Below, one piece after another: positions 59,272-64,000 of a stretch of DNA of 64,000 nucleotides. The notes beneath the pieces are model-generated. The model made no database searches, was not told the origin of the DNA, and was given only the letters and a program-made list of their open reading frames with translations. Made by a program: the position numbers and the translations under genes. This DNA comes from Hydrangea macrophylla (taxonomy: Eukaryota > Streptophyta > Magnoliopsida > Cornales > Hydrangeaceae): positions 11,461,218-11,525,217 of the forward strand of contig CM066982.1 of the NCBI GenBank assembly GCA_033977485.1. Reading direction: 5' to 3'. Positions within the stretch are counted from its first letter, which is position 1. Each line of letters opens with the position of its first letter.

Positions 59272-60366
59272 TTAGAATGCTTGTACGGGAAGGAAGCCCA
59301 AAGAATGATGAAAGAGATACATGAAGGAGTCTGTGGCCCTCACATGAGTGGACACATGCTGGCGAAGAAGATAATCAGACAAGGATATTATTGGACCACC
59401 CTTGAGAAGGATTGTTGTGAGTATGTAAGGAAATGTCATAAGTGTCAGATTCATGCTAATCTAATGCACACGCCACTGTCTCAGCTCTATAGTATGACCA
59501 CCCCTTGCCCATTCTCTGTATGGGGTATTGATATTATTGAAAAAGTTGTCCCGAGAGCATCTAACGGACACCGATACATAATTGGGACAATTAACTATTT
59601 CACTAAGTGGGTGGAAGCAACGTCATATGCAACCTTGAAAGCCAAAGATGTAGTGAGCTTTATTCAGAAAATATAATCTGCAGATTGGGGTTCCAAGCGA
59701 GTTCATTTTTGATCAAGGTAGTCATGTTCAAGGAGAAGTTATTCCTTTGTTAAAAAAGTACAAAATCACACATCATCTGTCATTACCATATAGGCCACAG
59801 ACGAATGGAGCGGTAGAGGCGGCCAATAAGAATATCAAGGAAATCTTAGGGAAAACCATAGAAACTTATTAGGATTGGCATGATAAATTACCATTTGCGC
59901 TATAGGGATACCGGACGTCTATAAGAACTTCTAGTGGAGCTGCACCATATTCATCGGTCTATGGAATGAAGGTTGTCATACCAGTCAAGGTGGAGATACC
60001 ATCTTAAAGTATATTAGCAGAATGTGAAGTGTCGGAAATCAATTGGCTACATGAAAGGTATGAAAAGTTAGCACTCATGGACGAGAAATGACTATCAGCC
60101 CTGAATCATGTCTGAGGGTACCAGAGAAGGATTTCTCGTGCTTTTAATAAGAAAGTTTGCCCAAGGTAGCTTGTTGAGGGTGATCTTGTTCTTAAAGAGT
60201 TGAAAGAGCTGGTTTATGATCCTAGAGGAAGTTTAAGCCAAATTAGGTTGGTCCTTATATCATCAAAATGCTCATGTCTGGAGGAGCTGCTTATCTTATG
60301 GATTTAGATGGAGTTGAGTTCAAGCAGCTGGTCAACATTGATCGCCTCAAAAAATATTTTGCTTAG
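59272..60366 (+). pseudogene. Tat-like integrase
   Basis: The zinc region is HEGVCGPHMSGHMLAKKI...CHKC (about 59314-59445). The core starts WGIDIIEKV (first catalytic D near 59530), and FIFDQGSHVQ (second D) follows a frame change at ~59675. LPYRPQTNGAVEAANKNIKE holds the final E near 59817. Stops at 59674, 59871, 59904, 60006 and later break the frame. The C-terminal end reads FKQLVNIDRLKKYFA with a stop at 60364-60366. Confidence 0.9.
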
Positions 60367-61255
60367 AAAGCCTTCGTTTTGAAACCAACCCTTCAAGACC
60401 TCCAGAGTTGTTGAGCTACGTTTTGACCTGATTCCCGCTCGGGGATACGTAGGTAGCCTCTACGGTTCAGTCACAAAGACCCCATTCCACATATTGTTCT
60501 TCTTTCAAGCCTCAGTCGAACTACTAAAGGACTTGATGCCCATTTGGAGATAAGTAGGCGGGCCTCCCATGGCCTTCGGTCCCGTAAGAAACCCAATCAG
60601 TCTATGTTTTACCCTCTAAACTAGGGCAAACTGGCATTTGCCCAAGAATTACTTCATCACCATCTAACCCGGGGCAAACTTTGTTTGCCTAGCATTCAAA
60701 AGCCCTCTATCAATCCAGGAGCAAACTGCTGTTTGTCAAAAGAAACCCTCAACATACCTTTGGGTCTACCAGGTCTCCAAATAAGAATCAATTTTGAACA
60801 TCCTGATAACTCATGAAGCTAAGAGATGAAATTTCCATGCATAAATCTGAAATTGAGTAATAAAGGCTGAAAAGGAACATAAAAAGGAGAATTTTCATTA
60901 TCATTAAGTCATTTATAAAAGAAAATACAATGAAAAAGTGTTGAGGGTGGTAATATTTCTACCAAATCTTCCTAAATCATCAAGTAGTCATAAAAGCATG
61001 GGAAAAGAAAGCAGAATTGGTCACAACATTTGTAAATATGTGTGTGTATCTCCCTACTCAGTCCGCGTCTCATAATCACTCCCTGAATCTCCAAAATGTA
61101 CTCCTTAGATAGGTCAATAGGAGCTGGAATCCTCGAAAAAGGCGCAGCAATCTGCATATCCCAAGCAATAGTACAAGCGGTGATAGAAGAGGAGCAAAGA
61201 ATAGAATCTCTCATAACCCCAAGGATAGCCTCAGAAGTCTCCTGACGGTGGCCAT
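60367..61255 (+). other. Tat-like 3' region with palindromic repeats
   Basis: The post-integrase spacer contains the lineage-typical phrase CGGGGATACGTAGGTAGCCT (about 60439-60458). Three imperfect hairpin repeats follow: GGGCAAA/TTTGCCC (60624-60643), GGCAAAC/GTTTGCC (60673-60689) and GCAAAC/GTTTGT (60721-60736). No gene on the plus strand. Confidence 0.75.
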
Positions 61256-62246
61256 ACTATCTAGCAACCCGATCCAAAATAAAAACAAGTGATGGCACGA
61301 AAGTCGAGAAGCTAGACCCCGCTCTTCTTGGGGAATCGAACAGTAACTGAGCAATACTCCTAGAAAACACAAATCCAGCAAATGTCCTCAGTAGAAAAGG
61401 CCCTAAACCATGCAAGCTAACCATCGGATGTGCTAAAAAGTCTCTAAACGTATCTCTAGTCAAAAGGGAGAACCTTGGGAGGACCATGAGGGACAACTAG
61501 AAGCCTTAGACGCTCTAGGAACCAAAATTGCAAGATCAGTAGAGCTCCGTAAAAGAGACTAGTCCTATTAGTATGAGCCTGATCCAAGCCTATCATGGTC
61601 TCAGTAAGAACAGGCAACATGGGGTTCTTCTGTGCACGAAGTCTGAGGACAACCGGTATGATAGTGTCAAAAGTAAAGGAAAAGAGGAAATGAGAAATCA
61701 TGGCTAAGCTCAAGGCACTCCATCTAGATGCATGGTGATCAAAGTGCCTACCCATGGCTAAGCAGTATCGGGTAAGAAAGCGTAGAAAGTCGATCTCATG
61801 ATATAAAATCAAGGATCTCACGGAAGGACGGGTACAACTAAGGAGTAATGAAAGGTCTTGAACATACCCAACTTGAACAAAAGGGATAATCAAATCAGAG
61901 TACGGGTTAAAGCCAAGAATGGAACTGAACTCTTCAAATAAAGGAGAAACCTCCTGGTTGCCGAATTTGAAACATGGAACTCAGGATTCCAACATTGAAT
62001 AGCTACATGAAGGACGTCCTCCTTGAATAGCACATGCCGGAGAGGAATTAGAGGATTATGGCCAAAGTAGCAAAAATGGAGAAGATCCATACCAGTAATA
62101 TCATCCATCCAAAGGAAAAGGAGATGGATGTCAAGAGGAGCCATTTGAAGGGGGATAGAAGGAGAAGAATGGTGTTGTTGCGAAGTTTTTGAAAGAAATG
62201 GGATAAAAATAGGGAGACTGCCCCTATCTAGGCCACCGAGCGACAC
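61256..62246 (-). pseudogene. Antisense ORF of a Tat element, plant-mobile-domain-like (DUF7745-like)
   Basis: Read on the minus strand from 62246 to 61256, three frames overlap end to end: one starting MSLGGLDRGS, one starting MIIPFVQVGY and one starting MSLMVLPRFS. The middle one has CLAMGRHFDHHASRWSAL, then LSLAMISHFLFSFTFDTIIP, then ILQFWFLERL. This order resembles the aminotransferase-like plant mobile domain. Antisense ORFs between integrase and 3' LTR are known in the Tat lineage. Two frameshifts (near 61890 and 61480) break it. The role of such ORFs is unknown. Confidence 0.55.
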
Positions 62247-62257
62247 TCAGAGAGCCC

Positions 62258-62345
62258 AGCGGCAATCCGCAAGTGCCGCTATGGCAACCAGCAATTGCCA
62301 CGCGATAGTCACCGACGGCACTCGACCGGCACTCGTCGAGTGCCG
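62258..62345. repeat. Palindrome array upstream of the antisense ORF
   Basis: Three different inverted repeats in a row: AGCGGCA/TGCCGCT (62258-62280), TGGCAA/TTGCCA (62282-62300) and the near-perfect palindrome CGGCACTCGTCGAGTGCCG (62327-62345). Confidence 0.85.
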
Positions 62346-63078
62346 TTTGGATATCACCAAAAGCTACAAGGAGCCTTTTTTTCACCAAAATCTATTTAGA
62401 ATGATTCTGATCCAAACCTGCAAAGAAAATACGAGAAAATACAGATAAATTGCATGTGCATAATTCGCATCATGTGCATCAATCACATAAATAAAAGCAT
62501 AACCAAGTCATGGTCACATTCATAAATAAAAGCTAGCATGTAGATGCAAAAGAAGATGTAGATCCGCAATAATAAAGCATGCATGAGTCTATCCTATCGA
62601 ATATAATCCTGGCTACCCAAAGCTGTCATCAAAAATAAAATAGATACAGTCATCCAAATGTTTAAAGTCCTCCCCAATGCTCATGAAAAGAAAATAAAAG
62701 ATGTAGAGTCAACCCTGGCCCTAGTCCTGACGAGTAGCACGCCTGAGAGGCTCCTGTTCCGATGCCGTGTCACTCTCAGCCCCATCACCTCTGCCTTCTC
62801 CACAACCTCTGCCCCGCTGTGATCGGCACCTCCATAAATACCACTAGGATGCACCCCGGCTACAACTCTAGTTCTCTCACTGGAAGGATCAAAGCCCAAA
62901 TCTCCTCATCTTGAATAAATAAGATGAATCCAGAAATAATGAATCAAAATTGAGAATTGAATAATGAATTAATTAATTGAAAGATGAAAATTAAGAATTC
63001 ACCTTAGCTCACAACTAAGCCTTGGCAGCCACCTGTGCCCCCATTAGCCTAAAAAGGGAAGAAATCAGAAATGGGTTA
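62346..63078. other. Tat-like 3' region, no clear gene
   Basis: AT-rich sequence. A 72-codon minus-strand frame (62681-62899) is GC-richer than its surroundings and could be a remnant of the antisense ORF region, but I recognise nothing in it. Confidence 0.45.
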
Positions 63079-64000
63079 GTGACACGACTAGAAAGTTTTG
63101 CACTCTTGTGCAACACCCAAGTGTAGGTGATCGGGCAAGTAATACTAGATAAGTCCAGGTCGAACCCAAGAGAAGGAAAAAGGAAAATAAGAATGTACGA
63201 GTGGAGGTGTACTAATAAATCGTAATGTGTTAAATTAAACTAAATAATAAACTAAAGCATAGAGAAACATAATAATGAAATAAATAAATTAAAGGTGTTG
63301 GGAACATGTGAATCCACATTGATCCTAACCATCTACCATGAATATTCATTAATATACTGCGGAGTTCATCCCTTTTCAGCATTCCGTATTTTTCTGAAGA
63401 TAAAGAATTAAAATTCTTTGCATTAACAATGTTGTGATGGACATGGATAATGGGTAACTATGTCATCTATAGTTGTTCTAAATATACTGAAGACAGTTTA
63501 AAACAATGGTTAATACTTGCACTCTAAATAATGTTATCATTCAAAGTGGTTTGCAAAAGTGATTGAAGAAAATAGCCTTAAGGCTTAAGTTCTAAAAACT
63601 GTTTTGACAAACTGAACTTACTGGAACAATTTGATAACAAAATTCTAAAAGGGCAAGTCTTGGAATGCTTAAAAGAACCATCTCAAGAAAATACAGTTTC
63701 GATCGATTGAAATGGCTCTGATCGCTTGACTTGGGTTTTGGTTCGATCGATCGAAATGGCTTCGATCGATCGAACACAAATTTTCTACATAATGCATGGT
63801 AGAAGCTGGGAATCAGTGTTTCATCACATATTCCCAACTTCTAAACCATAGTAACATGAATAAACTAATGCAGAAATAACAAACTAGAGCAATCGAAACA
63901 TCTAAACTAATAAACAATGAAATAATAAGGATTGGAAAGAAAAACCTAAAAATAATCTGATTGAAATTTGTAATAAACTTGAAACTTGAGTCTTGATTAC
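63079..64000. other. Unclassified repeat-like sequence at right edge
   Basis: It begins around GCACTCTTGTGCAACACCCA, followed by AGGTCGAACCCAAGAGAAGG. The look is that of a dispersed plant repeat, possibly an LTR, but ends were not found. It contains an ATCGAT cluster at 63698-63774. No gene. Confidence 0.4.
63698..63774. repeat. ATCGAT palindrome cluster at right edge
   Basis: TTCGATCGATTGAA, TTCGATCGATCGAA and TTCGATCGATCGAA within 77 bp, the last two separated by ATGGC. Confidence 0.9.

Larger units (their letters stand above)
2284..62899 (+). mobile_element. Host layer: degenerate Tat/Ogre-like gypsy element split into three pieces
   Basis: Pieces at 2284-8034, 31861-32872 and 58397-62899 join into one ordered Tat-lineage element: LTR end, primer site of the tRNA-Arg type, gag, protease, RT, RNase H, a second archaeal-type RNase H, integrase, and a 3' region with an antisense ORF. 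The breaks fall at the ends of copia A (8035-31860) and of CACTA-2 (32873-58396). Reading frame content continues across each insertion: the RT motif AGFL to EYPMWVANIVPVPKKDG, and RNase H LRHYMLSF to LISRMD. Many stops and frameshifts make it long dead. A 3' LTR starting TGTAGACACCCC is not found before the window ends. Confidence 0.85.

Overview
The window looks like plant (very probably eudicot) repeat-rich nuclear DNA. It is AT-rich and has no bacterial-type operons. It is built almost entirely of nested transposable elements: Ty3/gypsy (Tat/Ogre-like and Tekay/Del-like chromovirus), Ty1/copia, CACTA (En/Spm), hAT and MITE-like. I see no intact host gene. The only full-length, uninterrupted protein gene is the 1500-residue polyprotein of a young Tekay-like chromovirus (48325-52827, minus).

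Layout. The host layer is one old Tat/Ogre-like element on the plus strand, cut into three pieces: LTR end, primer site, gag, protease and start of RT (2284-8034); rest of RT and start of RNase H (31861-32872); RNase H, archaeal-type RNase H and integrase (58397-60366), then a 3' region with an antisense ORF (61256-62246). Its 5' LTR is cut on the left by an old Tekay-like LTR (1-2283). Copia A (8035-31860, minus) entered its RT. Inside copia A's span lie a related copia LTR (13314-15082), an 11.3-kb CACTA element (CACTA-1, 15551-26892, target duplication TTA) and a solo LTR of the Tat family (27299-29465, duplication CAAGC). A second CACTA element (CACTA-2, 32873-58396, duplication CTT) entered the Tat RNase H region. 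It contains copia C (34909-43293, duplication TCTAC) and a hAT-like element (44967-56254, duplication ATTTTAAT), and the hAT element contains the young chromovirus (45587-55692, duplication GTCTC). The right edge (63079-64000) is unclassified repeat-like sequence.

Passenger genes. CACTA-2 carries three broken pieces of unrelated host genes, all on the plus strand: a PHOX/CLMP1-like TPR protein, a 3-hydroxyisobutyryl-CoA hydrolase-like exon, and two exons of a WAT1-related (EamA) transporter. CACTA-1 carries a perfect 72-nt LRR exon with both splice sites, plus two weaker exon candidates. This is the transduplication pattern known for CACTA elements.

Most unusual signal. Nearly every element family here carries a private cluster of short palindromes or stem-loops. 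In the chromovirus LTR, six stem-loop units share a conserved loop, but their arms change together so that pairing is kept. An older related LTR has a different hairpin array in the corresponding place, again with matched arms. Two copia LTR families, the chromovirus LTR and the right-edge sequence all carry clusters of palindromes centred on ATCGAT. All of this was read by eye; no alignment, folding or database search was run.
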